This document shows, piece by piece, positions 20,542 through 29,453 of a stretch of DNA of 64,000 nucleotides. The position numbers and the translations under genes are program-made. The number at the start of each line of letters is the position of its first letter. Position 1 is the stretch's first letter. The notes beneath the pieces are model-generated. The model searched no databases. It worked only from the letters and a program-made list of their open reading frames with translations, and was not told the DNA's origin. The DNA is from Rhodopseudomonas palustris (GTDB taxonomy: Bacteria > Pseudomonadota > Alphaproteobacteria > Rhizobiales > Xanthobacteraceae). The DNA lies in NCBI RefSeq assembly GCF_003591005.1, contig NZ_QYYD01000020.1:1-64000 (forward strand), read 5' to 3'.

Positions 20542-21240
20542 ATGAAACCTCACGTCACCTGCCTGATGGCCTCCAGCGTCGACGGCCGCACGCTGCATAG
20601 CCGCTGGCGGCCCAAAGGCACCGCCGGCGACCTGTTCGAGCAGGTTCACGACGAACTCGGCGGCGACGCCTGGCTGATCGGCCGCGTTACCGGCTCGGAA
20701 TTCGCCAAGGGCCAGCCGTATCCGACCGGCACGGCGCAGCGCTATCCGCGCGAGCACTGGCTGCCGAAGCGCGACGCAGACAGCTACGGCATTGTGCTCG
20801 ACGCGCACGGCAAGATCGGCTGGGGCCGCTCCGACATCGGCGGCGATCCGATCGTGGTGGTGCTGACTGAGCAGGTCTCCGACGCGCATCTCGAAGGGCT
20901 GCGCGGCGAGGGCGTCTCTTACATCTTCGCCGGCACACGCGAGATCGATCTGGCGCTGACACTCGACATCCTCAATCGCGAGCTCGGCATCGAGCGGCTG
21001 CTACTCGAAGGTGGCGGCGGCACCAATGGCGCGTTCCTGCGCGCCGGCATGGTCGACGAACTGCAGCTGATCCTGTGCCCGGCCATCGACGGCGCAAAGG
21101 GGGCGCCGTGCGTGTTCGACTCGGCGGAGGACCAGAGCGAGCAGCGCGCGCCGGTCACCGCCATGACGCTGGAAAGCACCCGCCCACTCGACGGCGGCGC
21201 GCTGCTGCTGACCTACCGGATCGAGAACGGAGGCGCCTGA
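20542..21240 (+). CDS. RibD C-terminal/dihydrofolate reductase-like protein
   Basis: A 232-residue protein of the RibD_C (DHFR-like) fold: MKPHVTCLMASSVDGRTL at the N-terminus, DAWLIGRVT, LTLDILNRELGIERLLLEGGGGTNGAFLRAGMVDELQLILCPAIDG. This fold binds NADPH and reduces pterin- or flavin-precursor-like substrates. Here the deaminase half of RibD is missing, so a stand-alone reductase of unknown substrate is more likely than riboflavin synthesis. ACAAGGATGGTCCA precedes the ATG at 20542. The ThDP enzyme gene begins 58 bases downstream, and the two may be co-transcribed. Confidence 0.88.
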   Translation: MKPHVTCLMASSVDGRTLHSRWRPKGTAGDLFEQVHDELGGDAWLIGRVTGSEFAKGQPYPTGTAQRYPREHWLPKRDADSYGIVLDAHGKIGWGRSDIGGDPIVVVLTEQVSDAHLEGLRGEGVSYIFAGTREIDLALTLDILNRELGIERLLLEGGGGTNGAFLRAGMVDELQLILCPAIDGAKGAPCVFDSAEDQSEQRAPVTAMTLESTRPLDGGALLLTYRIENGGA

Positions 21241-21297
21241 AGGAACCGACGCTGCGACCGCTGGTTGGACCGGCGTTCAACCTTCCGGAGCAGCGCC

Positions 21298-23073
21298 TTG
21301 AAAGTCAGCGATTTCATCGTCGAGCGGCTCCACGCCTGGGGCGTGCGGCGGATCTACGGTTACTCCGGAGACGGCATCAACGGCGTGCTCGGCGCGCTGC
21401 AACGCGCCGGCACCATCGAGTTCGTGCAGGCGCGGCACGAAGAGATGGCGGCGTTTATGGCTGTGGCGCACGCCAAGTTCACCGGCGAGATCGGCGTCTG
21501 CCTGTCGACCGGCGGGCCGGGCGCCACCCATATGATCACCGGCCTGTACGACGCCAAGCTCGACCACGCGCCGGTGCTGGCGATCTGCGGGCAGGCGGAG
21601 GCGACGGTGCGCGGCGCCAGCTATCAGCAGGAGCTCAATCTCGACCGGATGTTCGCCGACGTCGCCGACTTCGCGCAGGAGCTGTCGGCGCCGGCGCAGG
21701 CGCGGCATCTGGTCGACCGCGCGGTGCGGATCGCCACCGCACGCAACGGCGTGTCGGTGCTGGTGCTGCCGAAGGACATTCAGGATCAGACCTACGAGGA
21801 GCCCCAGGTCGCGCACGGCTTCACCCGCTCCGGCATCGGCTACACGCGGCCGCGCGTGGTGCCGTATCCTGAGGATCTGCAGCGCGCCGCTGACGTGCTC
21901 AATGCCGGCGAGAAGGTCGCGATCCTGGTGGGCGCCGGCGGGCGTGGCGCGGCGAACGAACTTATCGCGGTCGCCGATGCGCTCGGTGCCGGCATCGCCA
22001 AGGCGCTGCTCGGCAAGGATGTGCTGCCCGACGATTTGCCGTTCGTCACTGGCGCGATCGGACTGCTCGGCACCGAGCCGAGCTGGGACCTGATGCAGAA
22101 CTGCGACACGCTGCTGATGGTCGGCACCGGCTTCCCCTGGGCGGAGTTCCTGCCAAAAGACGGCAAGGTGCGGGCGGTGCAGATCGACATTGAGCCGGCG
22201 ATGCTGTCGCTGCGCTATCCGGCCGAAGTCAACCTGCACGGTGACGCCGCGGAGACGCTGAAGTTGTTACTTCCGCTGCTCAAGCCGAAGACCGACGGCA
22301 AGTGGCGCAAGACCATCGCTGGAGGGCTCGACGCATGGTGGAAGAAGCTCGAGGCGCGCGCGATGACGGCAGCCAAGCCGGTCAACCCACAGCGCGTGGT
22401 GTGGGAGATGTCGCCGCAACTTCCGGCCGACGCCATCATCACGAGTGACAGCGGCTCCTGCGCCAACTGGTACGCGCGCGATTATCGCGTCAAGCGCGGG
22501 CAGGCGGCGTCGCTGTCGGGCGGGCTGGCGTCGATGGGCGCGGCGGTGCCGTATGCGATCGGCGCCAAGTTCGCGCATCCAACGCGGCCGGTGGTGGCCC
22601 TGGTCGGCGACGGCGCGATGCAGATGAACAACCTCGCCGAGCTGATCACCGTGCAGAAGTACTGGCGGCAATGGGCCGATCCGCGCTTCGTGGTCTGCGT
22701 GTTCAACAACGAGGACCTCAACGAAGTCACCTGGGAGCAGCGGGTGATGGAAGGCAACCCGCGGTTCGACGCGTCGCAGTCGATCCCGAATTTTGCCTAC
22801 GCCAAATTCGCCGAGCTGCTCGGCTTCACCGGCATCTATGTCGACAATCCTGACGCGCTTTCGGCGGCGTGGCATCGCGCGCTGGCGAGCGACCGCCCGG
22901 TGGTGATCGAGGTGAAGACCGACCCCGACATCGTGCCGCTGCCGCCGCACGTCACGCTCAAACAGGCGCGCGGCTTTTTATCGTCGATCGTCAAGGGGGA
23001 TCCGGGGAGCGGAAGCGTCATCGCCGAGACCGCGGCGCAGTTGCTGAACGCGGTGGTGCGGAAGAAGGAGTAG
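21298..23073 (+). CDS. Thiamine-diphosphate-dependent enzyme (pyruvate oxidase/acetolactate synthase-like)
   Basis: A 591-residue ThDP enzyme with the three-domain POX/ALS layout. The N-terminal pyrimidine domain carries the activating Glu in ARHEEMAAFMAVAHAKFTGE, followed by GGPGATHMITGLYDAKLDHAPVLAI. A central domain contains GAGGRGAANELI. The C-terminal domain has the ThDP/Mg motif GDGAMQMNN..NNEDLNEVTW. I chose TTG at 21298 because GGAG lies 8 bases before it and it yields the family start MKVSDFIVERLHAWGV. Membrane-linked pyruvate:quinone oxidase and a decarboxylase are both possible; no acetolactate synthase small subunit is adjacent. Confidence 0.9.
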   Translation: MKVSDFIVERLHAWGVRRIYGYSGDGINGVLGALQRAGTIEFVQARHEEMAAFMAVAHAKFTGEIGVCLSTGGPGATHMITGLYDAKLDHAPVLAICGQAEATVRGASYQQELNLDRMFADVADFAQELSAPAQARHLVDRAVRIATARNGVSVLVLPKDIQDQTYEEPQVAHGFTRSGIGYTRPRVVPYPEDLQRAADVLNAGEKVAILVGAGGRGAANELIAVADALGAGIAKALLGKDVLPDDLPFVTGAIGLLGTEPSWDLMQNCDTLLMVGTGFPWAEFLPKDGKVRAVQIDIEPAMLSLRYPAEVNLHGDAAETLKLLLPLLKPKTDGKWRKTIAGGLDAWWKKLEARAMTAAKPVNPQRVVWEMSPQLPADAIITSDSGSCANWYARDYRVKRGQAASLSGGLASMGAAVPYAIGAKFAHPTRPVVALVGDGAMQMNNLAELITVQKYWRQWADPRFVVCVFNNEDLNEVTWEQRVMEGNPRFDASQSIPNFAYAKFAELLGFTGIYVDNPDALSAAWHRALASDRPVVIEVKTDPDIVPLPPHVTLKQARGFLSSIVKGDPGSGSVIAETAAQLLNAVVRKKE

Positions 23074-23088
23074 TTCGCTCCCGATTTC

Positions 23089-23179
23089 CGTCATGGCCGG
23101 GCTTGTCCCGGCCATCCACGCCTTTGCTGAACGCTGGCCTCCAAGACGTGGATGCCCGGGACAAGCCCGGGCATGACGG
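23089..23179. repeat. Palindromic repeat family A, copy 4
   Basis: CGTCATGGCCGGGCTTGTCC is mirrored by CCCGGGACAAGCCCGGGCAT around a short centre. It lies between the convergent ends of the ThDP enzyme gene and the Mrp operon and may help separate the two transcripts. Confidence 0.85.
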
Positions 23180-23223
23180 GGAGGGACCTGTTTCCAAAAT
23201 CGAAGGACGATGCCGCGCGTCGT

Positions 23224-23589
23224 TCAGTCTTCCTTGCGCCGTCCGGCCGGCGGTGGCGGCACTCCGTCGCGGCCTTCGGCGGTGTCGCGGAACAGGGCGG
23301 CGCGCGTCAGCAGCATCAGCGTGACCGGCGTGGTGATGGTGACGAAGCCGAGGATCAGCACCTCGTGCAGCAGCGGCCGTGCCTCCAGCATCGAGAAGCA
23401 CAGCATCGAGGCGCCGCAGATCAGCGCGGTGCCGAGCGAGGTGCCGAGCGTCGGCGCATGCGCGCGCTGATAGAAGCCGTCGAGCCGCAGCAGCCCGAGC
23501 GAGCCGACCAGCGTGATGCCGGCGCCGAGCAGCAGCAGCAGCGCGACGGCCCATGCCGCCCACGCCGGAAGATCCGCGGCGTGGCTCAT
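23224..23589 (-). CDS. mnhG: Mrp Na+/H+ antiporter subunit G
   Basis: The 121-residue subunit has three transmembrane helices (WAAWAVALLLLLGAGITLVGSL, TALICGASMLCFSMLE, EVLILGFVTITTPVTLMLL) and the family motif LGLLRLDGFYQRAHAPTLGTSLG. MrpG is a small essential subunit of the hetero-oligomeric cation/proton antiporter. It is the last gene of the operon, and its ATG overlaps the stop codon of the F gene. The C-terminal tail is Pro/Arg/Lys-rich and probably cytoplasmic. Confidence 0.93.
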   Translation of the reverse strand: MSHAADLPAWAAWAVALLLLLGAGITLVGSLGLLRLDGFYQRAHAPTLGTSLGTALICGASMLCFSMLEARPLLHEVLILGFVTITTPVTLMLLTRAALFRDTAEGRDGVPPPPAGRRKED

Positions 23590-23867
23590 TCGATCACCTC
23601 GCCGCGCATCAGGAATTTGGACAGCGCCACGGTGCCGACGAAGCCAAGCAGCGCGATGATCAACGCCGCCTCGAAGTACACGTTGCTGCCGGTGCGGATG
23701 CCGATGGTCAGCATCAGCAGCATAGCGTTGACGTACATCGTGTCGAGCCCGAGCACGCGATCCTGCGCGCGCGGACCGTTCAGCATCCGATACGCCGCAC
23801 AGGCCATGGCAAGGGCCAGCATGCCCTGCGCGATCCCGATCGACCAGATCAATACCAAGCTGCTCAT
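23586..23867 (-). CDS. mnhF: Mrp Na+/H+ antiporter subunit F
   Basis: A 93-residue subunit with three helices. It contains NGPRAQDRVLGLDTMYVNAMLLMLTIGIRTG, the conserved MrpF segment with Arg/Asp charges at a membrane boundary, and ends YFEAALIIALLGFVGTVALSKFL. The start at 23867 gives the usual family length, while a longer reading adds an unrelated Arg-rich leader. Its ATG overlaps the stop codon of the E gene and its stop overlaps the G start, so the operon is tightly coupled. Confidence 0.93.
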   Translation of the reverse strand: MSSLVLIWSIGIAQGMLALAMACAAYRMLNGPRAQDRVLGLDTMYVNAMLLMLTIGIRTGSNVYFEAALIIALLGFVGTVALSKFLMRGEVIE

Positions 23868-24352
23868 TCGAAGATCTCCAACAGCAGACGCTCGTAGCGG
23901 TTCTTGATGCGGTCGATCCATTCGGTTTCGTCGACCAGGTCGAGGACGTGGAGCTGCAGGATTCCGGAGTCGAGATTGTAGTTCACCCACAGCGTGCCGG
24001 GTGTCGAGGTGATGATGCAGGCCAGGATCGCCAGGCCCTGCCGGCTGCGCAGATCGAGCGGGATGTCGACGAAGCCGGACGTGATGTTATGGCGCTGGCC
24101 GCCGAGAATGATCGCGGCGACGGCGATGTTGGAGCGGATCACGTCGACCAGCACCAGGCCGGCGAGCCGGACGATCGCGACCGGATTGCGCACCGCCTTG
24201 GCGTCGGGCTGCAGCATGCGCAGCAGCCAGCCGCCAAGTACGGCGAACAGGCTGCCGAGCAGGATCGGGCCGAGCGCCAGCGACTGGCTCAGCCACAGCC
24301 ACATCGCCAGCAGGCACAGCGAGATCAGCGGGAAGGGGAGCACTCTTGTCAT
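23864..24352 (-). CDS. mnhE: Mrp Na+/H+ antiporter subunit E
   Basis: A 162-residue MrpE. Two hydrophobic N-terminal segments (LPFPLISLCLLAMWLWLSQ; LGPILLGSLFAVLGGWLL) are followed by RLAGLVLVDVIRSNIAVAAIIL and the typical soluble part SRQGLAILACIITSTPGTLW, LQLHVLDLVDETEWIDRIKNRYE. The ATG overlaps the D stop as ATGA. MrpE stabilises the complex and is needed for full activity. Confidence 0.93.
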   Translation of the reverse strand: MTRVLPFPLISLCLLAMWLWLSQSLALGPILLGSLFAVLGGWLLRMLQPDAKAVRNPVAIVRLAGLVLVDVIRSNIAVAAIILGGQRHNITSGFVDIPLDLRSRQGLAILACIITSTPGTLWVNYNLDSGILQLHVLDLVDETEWIDRIKNRYERLLLEIFE

Positions 24353-25980
24353 GAGCCACCCCCGGCTTTCACGCGGGTGTCCGCCGGCGCCAGCACGCTG
24401 TCCGTGTACGCGGCCGGCGCGTGCAGCGAATTGGCGGCGCCCTGCATATAGCTCATCACCGGCTGCGCCCGCACCGTCATGGTCGCGCATCCGAGCAACA
24501 GCAGCACGATCGGCAGGATCTCCACCAGCCGCACCCGCGGATCGGCACGCTCCAGCGGCGTCCACAGCGTGCGGATGCCGGCGCGGGTCATGGCGATCAG
24601 CATGGTCAGGCCGGACAGCATCAGCAGCGCCAACAGAGCCCAGTGCAGCGCCGAGATGTGTCCCGCCGAATCCTCGCCGACCAACGCGGTCAGCATGGCG
24701 AATTTGGCGATGAAGCCGGACACCGGCGGCAGCCCGGCGATCACCGCGGCGCAGCCGACGAAGCACCAGCCGAGGATCGCCATCGAGGCCGGAATCACCA
24801 GGCCGATCTCCTCGGCATCGGGATCGTCCGGCGCGCCTTCGCCATAGGCCTCGCGCGTCACCGCGAGCATGTCGGCGCCGGGATCGCGGCCGCGCTCGAG
24901 CAATTCGATCAGCATGAAGAAGGCCGAGATCGCCAGCGTCGAACTCACCAGATAGAACAGCGCGGACGCAGTCACGGCGGACTTTCCGGCGGCGGCCGCG
25001 ACCGCCAGCACCGTCCCCGACGACACCAGCACCGCGTAGCCGCCGAGCCGAGAGATCTCCTGCGACGCCAGCGCGCCGATCAGGCCGAACACGATCGTCG
25101 CCATACCGGCCGCGATCATCACGTCGTGGCCGAACAGCGCCGATCCGCCGCTGCCGGCGCCGAAGAACAGCAGCGACAGCCGCAGCAGGATGTAGACGCC
25201 GACCTTGCTCATGATCGCGAAGATAGCCGCCACCGGTGCCGCGGCCGCCGCGTAGGTGGTCGGCAGCCAGAAGCACAGCGGCCACATCCCGGCCTTGACC
25301 AGGAACGCGACGCCGAGCACCGCGGCGCCGGCTTCGAGCAGCGCGCGGTCCTGCGGCGCCACCTGCGGGATGCGGACCGCGAGATCCGCCATGTTGAGCG
25401 TGCCGGTCACCGCGTAGATCAGACTGACCCCGATCAGAAACAGCAGCGAGGCGGCAAGATTGATGGCGATGTAGTGCAAGCCGGCCCGAACGCGCGCGGG
25501 GCCGGAGCCGTGCAGCACCAGGCCGTAGGACGCGGCCAGCAGCAGTTCGAAGAACACGAACAGATTGAACAGATCGCCGGTCAGAAAAGCGCCGTTCAGC
25601 CCCATCAGCAGGAACTGAAACAACGAATGGAAATGCGCGCCGCCGCGGTGCCAGCGCGCCAGCGCGAAGGTGGCGGCCGCGAAGGCCAGCACGCTGGTGA
25701 GCGCCAGCATCAGCGCCGACAGCCGGTCCGCGACCAGCACGATCGCGAACGGCGCCGGCCAGTCGCCGAGCCGATACACGCCGATCGAGGCCACACCCGC
25801 CGCCGTCGGCGCATCCGCGGCGCGCATCAGCAGCAGTGCGACGATGCCCATGACCAGGATCGAGGCGAGATTGGCCGCGGCCTTGACCTGCTGGTAACGC
25901 TCGTCGATCAGCACCAGCGCGGCGCCGACGAACAGCGGCAGCAGAATCGGCAGGATGATGAGATGGTCGATCCAGTTCAT
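24349..25980 (-). CDS. mnhD: Mrp Na+/H+ antiporter subunit D
   Basis: A 543-residue polytopic membrane protein of the complex I NuoM/NuoN (Proton_antipo_M) family, with about 14 helices. The ion-path residues appear in FVFFELLLAASYGLVL (Glu) and FLVKAGMWPLCFWLPTTYAAA (Lys), with GGYAVLVSSGT and VSGFIAKFAMLTAL further on. MrpD and MrpA are the two proton/sodium-translocating subunits. The segment DPGADMLAVTREAYGEGAPDDPDAEE is an acidic cytoplasmic loop. Start and stop overlap with the C and E genes. Confidence 0.95.
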   Translation of the reverse strand: MNWIDHLIILPILLPLFVGAALVLIDERYQQVKAAANLASILVMGIVALLLMRAADAPTAAGVASIGVYRLGDWPAPFAIVLVADRLSALMLALTSVLAFAAATFALARWHRGGAHFHSLFQFLLMGLNGAFLTGDLFNLFVFFELLLAASYGLVLHGSGPARVRAGLHYIAINLAASLLFLIGVSLIYAVTGTLNMADLAVRIPQVAPQDRALLEAGAAVLGVAFLVKAGMWPLCFWLPTTYAAAAAPVAAIFAIMSKVGVYILLRLSLLFFGAGSGGSALFGHDVMIAAGMATIVFGLIGALASQEISRLGGYAVLVSSGTVLAVAAAAGKSAVTASALFYLVSSTLAISAFFMLIELLERGRDPGADMLAVTREAYGEGAPDDPDAEEIGLVIPASMAILGWCFVGCAAVIAGLPPVSGFIAKFAMLTALVGEDSAGHISALHWALLALLMLSGLTMLIAMTRAGIRTLWTPLERADPRVRLVEILPIVLLLLGCATMTVRAQPVMSYMQGAANSLHAPAAYTDSVLAPADTRVKAGGGS

Positions 25981-26321
25981 CAGTCGTGATCCCGGCCGTC
26001 GACGTGATCGGTTCCGGTCAGGCCGCGCGACGCCAGCAGCACCACCAGGAACAGCGCCGTGGTGGCGAAGCCGATCACGATCGCGGTCAGCACCAGCGCC
26101 TGCGGCACCGGATCGGTGAGCCGGGCCGGATCGACGGCCTGGCCCTTTTCCAGGACAGCGGCGGCACCGACCCGCAGGCGGCCCATGCTGAAGATGAACA
26201 GATTGACCGCATAGGACAGCAGCGCCAGGCCGATGATCACCTGGAAGGTGCGCGGCCGCAGCAGCAGCCAGACTCCGGAGCCGGTCAGCGCGGCGATGGC
26301 GAGCGTGACGATCAATTCCAT
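25980..26321 (-). CDS. mnhC: Mrp Na+/H+ antiporter subunit C
   Basis: The 113-residue subunit is a NuoK homologue with three transmembrane helices: LIVTLAIAALTGSGVWLLL, FQVIIGLALLSYAVNLFIFSMG and ALVLTAIVIGFATTALFLVVL. The segment DPVPQALVLTAIVIG is diagnostic of MrpC. Its ATG shares one base with the stop codon of the fused AB gene (TGATG). Confidence 0.94.
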   Translation of the reverse strand: MELIVTLAIAALTGSGVWLLLRPRTFQVIIGLALLSYAVNLFIFSMGRLRVGAAAVLEKGQAVDPARLTDPVPQALVLTAIVIGFATTALFLVVLLASRGLTGTDHVDGRDHD

Positions 26322-29239
26322 CAGTTCGCCTCGGGCGTGGAGGCGCGCGCGCCGGGCGGCTGGCGATGACCGCGGATCGACTGGTGCGCCAGCGCGATCA
26401 GCATCAGCGTGGTGGCGCCGACCACCAGCGCGAACACGCCGAGGTCGAACAGCGCGGCACTGGCGAGCGGTACTTTGCCAATCCAGGGAATGTTCGCATA
26501 GGCGAACGCCGAGGTGAGGAACGGCTGCGCGAACGGCAGCGCCGCTGCGCCGGTCGCGAGCGCCAGCAGCAGGCCGCTGCCGATCCAGCGCAGCGGATGC
26601 ACGCGCAGCCGCGCCTCGAGCCAGCGGGTGCCGCCGGCCATGTATTGCAGGATCAGCGCTGCCGCCATCGCGATGCCGGCGACGAAGCCGCCGCCCGGCT
26701 GGTCGTGGCCGCGCAACAACAGATACATCGCGGCGATGAAGATGAACGGGAACAAGAGCTGCATGATCACCGACGGCACGGCGAGATAGTCCGCTGCCGT
26801 GTCGCCCCGGCGGCGGCCCTCGAGTGCGTCGTCGTGCTCGTCCTGCAGCCGCTGCTGCTCGGGCAGATCGACGCTGTCGGCAGCGGGACGGAAGCGGCGC
26901 AGCAGCGCGAACACGGTCAGAGCCACCACCGCCAGCACGGTGATCTCGCCGAGCGTATCGAAGCCGCGGAAGTCGACCAGGATGACGTTGACGACGTTGG
27001 TGCCGCCGCCGTCGCTGTAGGCGTGGCGCACGAAGAATTCCGAAATGCTGTTCGGCGCCGCGCGGGTCATCGCCGCATAGGCCAGCAGCGACACGCCAGT
27101 GCCGGCGGCCGCCGCTACCGCCATATCGCGCAGCCGCTGCGTACGCAGGATCAGCGGACGCGCCGCGGTGTGTTCGCCGCTCTCGATCTGCTTCGGCAGC
27201 CAGCGCAGGCCGAGCAGCAGCAGCACGGTGGTGACGATCTCGACGCCGATTTGGGTCAGCGCCAGATCGGGCGCCGAGAACCACACGAAGGTGAGGCATG
27301 TGGTCAGCCCCGAGCCGCCGATCAGGATCAGCGCCGCCAGCCGGTGGAATTTCGCCACCGCGGCACCGCCGAGCGCGCAGGCGATGCCGACCGCCCATAC
27401 GGCGGCCAGCACCGGGTCGATCGTGTCGAATCTCACCGGCGCCAGCCGCAGCCCGTGATCGATCGCCGCCCAGGCCGCGCCGAATAGCGCCACACAGATC
27501 AGAAGCAGCAATTGCGGCTGCAGCCGGCGGGTGCCGATCACCTGCTCGATCGCGCGGGCCCAGCGCCACGACACCGTCACCAGCACGCGGTCGAAGATCC
27601 GCTGGGTCTTGAACCGGCCGTTGAACAGCGAACTGGTCAGCCCCTCCTGCAGCGGCTTGCGCAGCATCATGTACAGCAGCACGCCGCCGACCAGCGCGAT
27701 CACGCTCATCATCAGCGGCCAGTTGAGGCCGTGCCACACTGCAAGGCTGTAGTAAGGCGTCGCGGTGCCCATCACCGACTCCACGGCGACGTGCAGGAAC
27801 GGCCCGATCGTCAGCGACGGCACGATGCCGACGACGAGACAGGTCAGCACCAACAGTTCGACCGGAAACCGCATCCAGCGCGGCGGCTCGTGCGGCACGC
27901 GCGGCAGGTCGACCGGCGGCGGGCCGAAGAACACCTCGCGGACGAAGCGCAGCGAATAGGCCACCGTGAACATGCTGGCGAGGGTGACGATATAGGGCAG
28001 GGCGTCGTCGAGCATCGAGCCGTCATGGGTCTCGATGGTCTCGGCGAAGAACATCTCCTTGGACAGGAAGCCGTTGAGCAGCGGCACGCCGGCCATCGAC
28101 GAGGCCGCGACGATCGCCAGCGCGCCGGTCTTTGGCATGAACTTCCACAGCCCGCTGAGCCGGCGCAGATCGCGCGTGCCAGTCTCGTGGTCGATGATGC
28201 CCGCCGCCATGAACAGCGACGCCTTGAAGGTGGCGTGGTTGAACAGATGGAAGATCGCCGCGACCAGCGCCAGCGGCCGGTCGAGCCCGATCAACAGCGT
28301 AATCAGGCCGAGATGGCTGATGGTCGAGTAGGCCAGCAGGCCTTTGAGGTCTCGCTGGAACACCGCCAGATAGGCGCCGATGATGAAGGTGGCGAGACCG
28401 GTGGTGCCGACGAACCACAGCCACTCGTTGGTGTTGCCCATCACCGGCCACAACCGCACCAGCAGAAACACGCCGGCCTTCACCATGGTGGCGGAGTGCA
28501 GATAGGCCGAGACCGGTGTCGGCGCCGTCATCGCCCGCGGCAGCCAGAAGTGAAACGGAAACTGCGCGCTCTTGGTCAGCGCGCCGAGCAGAATCAGGAT
28601 CAGCGCCGGCACATACAGCGCGTGGTCGCGGATCTGGTCACCGGCCGCCAGCACCGCACCGAGGTCGTAGCTGCCGACGATATGGCCGAGAACGATGACG
28701 CCGGCGAACAGACACAGGCCGCCGGCGCCGGTGACGGTCAAGGCTACGCGGGCACCTTCACGCGCCGCCGCGTTGTGGTGCCAGTAGCCGATCAGCAGGA
28801 ACGAGAACAGGCTGGTGAGTTCCCAGAAGAACACCAGCTGGATCAGATTGCCCGACAGCACGATGCCCAGCATCGCGCCCATGAAACCCTGCAGAAACGA
28901 AAAGAACCGCGGCACCGGGTCGGACGGCGACATGTAGTAGCGCGCATACAGCACGACCAGCGCGCCGATGACCGTGACCAGGCAAGCGAACGCCCAGGCA
29001 AAGCCGTCGAGCCGCAGCGTGAAGGTCAGGCCGAACTGCGGCAGCCAGGCGAACTGGTGCAGGATCGGAGCGCCCGAGGCGCCGGGATACAGAAACGCCA
29101 GCAGCGCCAGGCAGCCGAGCGCGACCAGCGCGGCGAGCCAGGCTTCGGCATTGCGGGCATTGGCGGGCAGGAGGGCGGCCAGCAGGCTGCCGGCGAAGGG
29201 GAGGAGGAGAACCGCAAGAAGATAGACGTTCTGCGGCAT
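26321..29239 (-). CDS. mnhA: Mrp Na+/H+ antiporter fused subunits A and B
   Basis: A 972-residue protein combining MrpA (NuoL-like, about residues 1-800) and MrpB (about 820-960). The NuoL part shows the Glu-containing LVFFWELTSLFSFLLIGYWH and the Lys-containing ALTKSAQFPFHFWLPRAMTAPTPVSAYLHSATMVKAGVFL. The MrpA C-terminal domain has APDLALTQIGVEIVTTVLLLLGLR and VNVILVDFRGFDTLGEITVL. The B part starts near PSVIMQLLFPFIFIAAMYLLLRGHDQPGGGFVAG. AB fusion is typical of the rhizobial Pha/group 2 antiporters for pH and Na+/K+ tolerance. I place the start at 29239 (MPQNVYLLAV) because AAAGGAGCCGGA precedes it; the ATG 15 bases upstream would place the ribosome site inside the gene. Confidence 0.95.
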   Translation of the reverse strand: MPQNVYLLAVLLLPFAGSLLAALLPANARNAEAWLAALVALGCLALLAFLYPGASGAPILHQFAWLPQFGLTFTLRLDGFAWAFACLVTVIGALVVLYARYYMSPSDPVPRFFSFLQGFMGAMLGIVLSGNLIQLVFFWELTSLFSFLLIGYWHHNAAAREGARVALTVTGAGGLCLFAGVIVLGHIVGSYDLGAVLAAGDQIRDHALYVPALILILLGALTKSAQFPFHFWLPRAMTAPTPVSAYLHSATMVKAGVFLLVRLWPVMGNTNEWLWFVGTTGLATFIIGAYLAVFQRDLKGLLAYSTISHLGLITLLIGLDRPLALVAAIFHLFNHATFKASLFMAAGIIDHETGTRDLRRLSGLWKFMPKTGALAIVAASSMAGVPLLNGFLSKEMFFAETIETHDGSMLDDALPYIVTLASMFTVAYSLRFVREVFFGPPPVDLPRVPHEPPRWMRFPVELLVLTCLVVGIVPSLTIGPFLHVAVESVMGTATPYYSLAVWHGLNWPLMMSVIALVGGVLLYMMLRKPLQEGLTSSLFNGRFKTQRIFDRVLVTVSWRWARAIEQVIGTRRLQPQLLLLICVALFGAAWAAIDHGLRLAPVRFDTIDPVLAAVWAVGIACALGGAAVAKFHRLAALILIGGSGLTTCLTFVWFSAPDLALTQIGVEIVTTVLLLLGLRWLPKQIESGEHTAARPLILRTQRLRDMAVAAAAGTGVSLLAYAAMTRAAPNSISEFFVRHAYSDGGGTNVVNVILVDFRGFDTLGEITVLAVVALTVFALLRRFRPAADSVDLPEQQRLQDEHDDALEGRRRGDTAADYLAVPSVIMQLLFPFIFIAAMYLLLRGHDQPGGGFVAGIAMAAALILQYMAGGTRWLEARLRVHPLRWIGSGLLLALATGAAALPFAQPFLTSAFAYANIPWIGKVPLASAALFDLGVFALVVGATTLMLIALAHQSIRGHRQPPGARASTPEAN

Positions 29240-29453
29240 TCCGGCTCCTTTCAATCGTGCGTCGTCTTCCGCTGCCCCCGTTGGCGACGTGCGTCGTCCG
29301 CCTTTATGCGGCCGGGCGGCTGTGTGAGCAAGCGCGATGGAAGATTTCAGAGATTATCGATCGAAACATTGATTGTCGGCAGCGCAGACTGCGACAAATT
29401 GAGCCGATGCTGATCACGCGCGATCAAATTTCGGCAGGCTGGCGCAAGCGGCG

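Noticed and set aside
21265-21298. Upstream TTG (21265) as start of the ThDP enzyme
   Set aside because: No ribosome site, and it adds 11 residues unlike the family N-terminus; TTG at 21298 has GGAG at correct spacing.
24421-25989. Plus-strand open frame of 522 codons opposite mnhD
   Set aside because: Gln/Arg/His-rich antisense shadow of a clear mnhD gene.
27512-29413. Plus-strand open frame of 633 codons opposite mnhA
   Set aside because: Antisense shadow with low-complexity Gln/His/Arg composition; mnhA has a consistent reading on the other strand.
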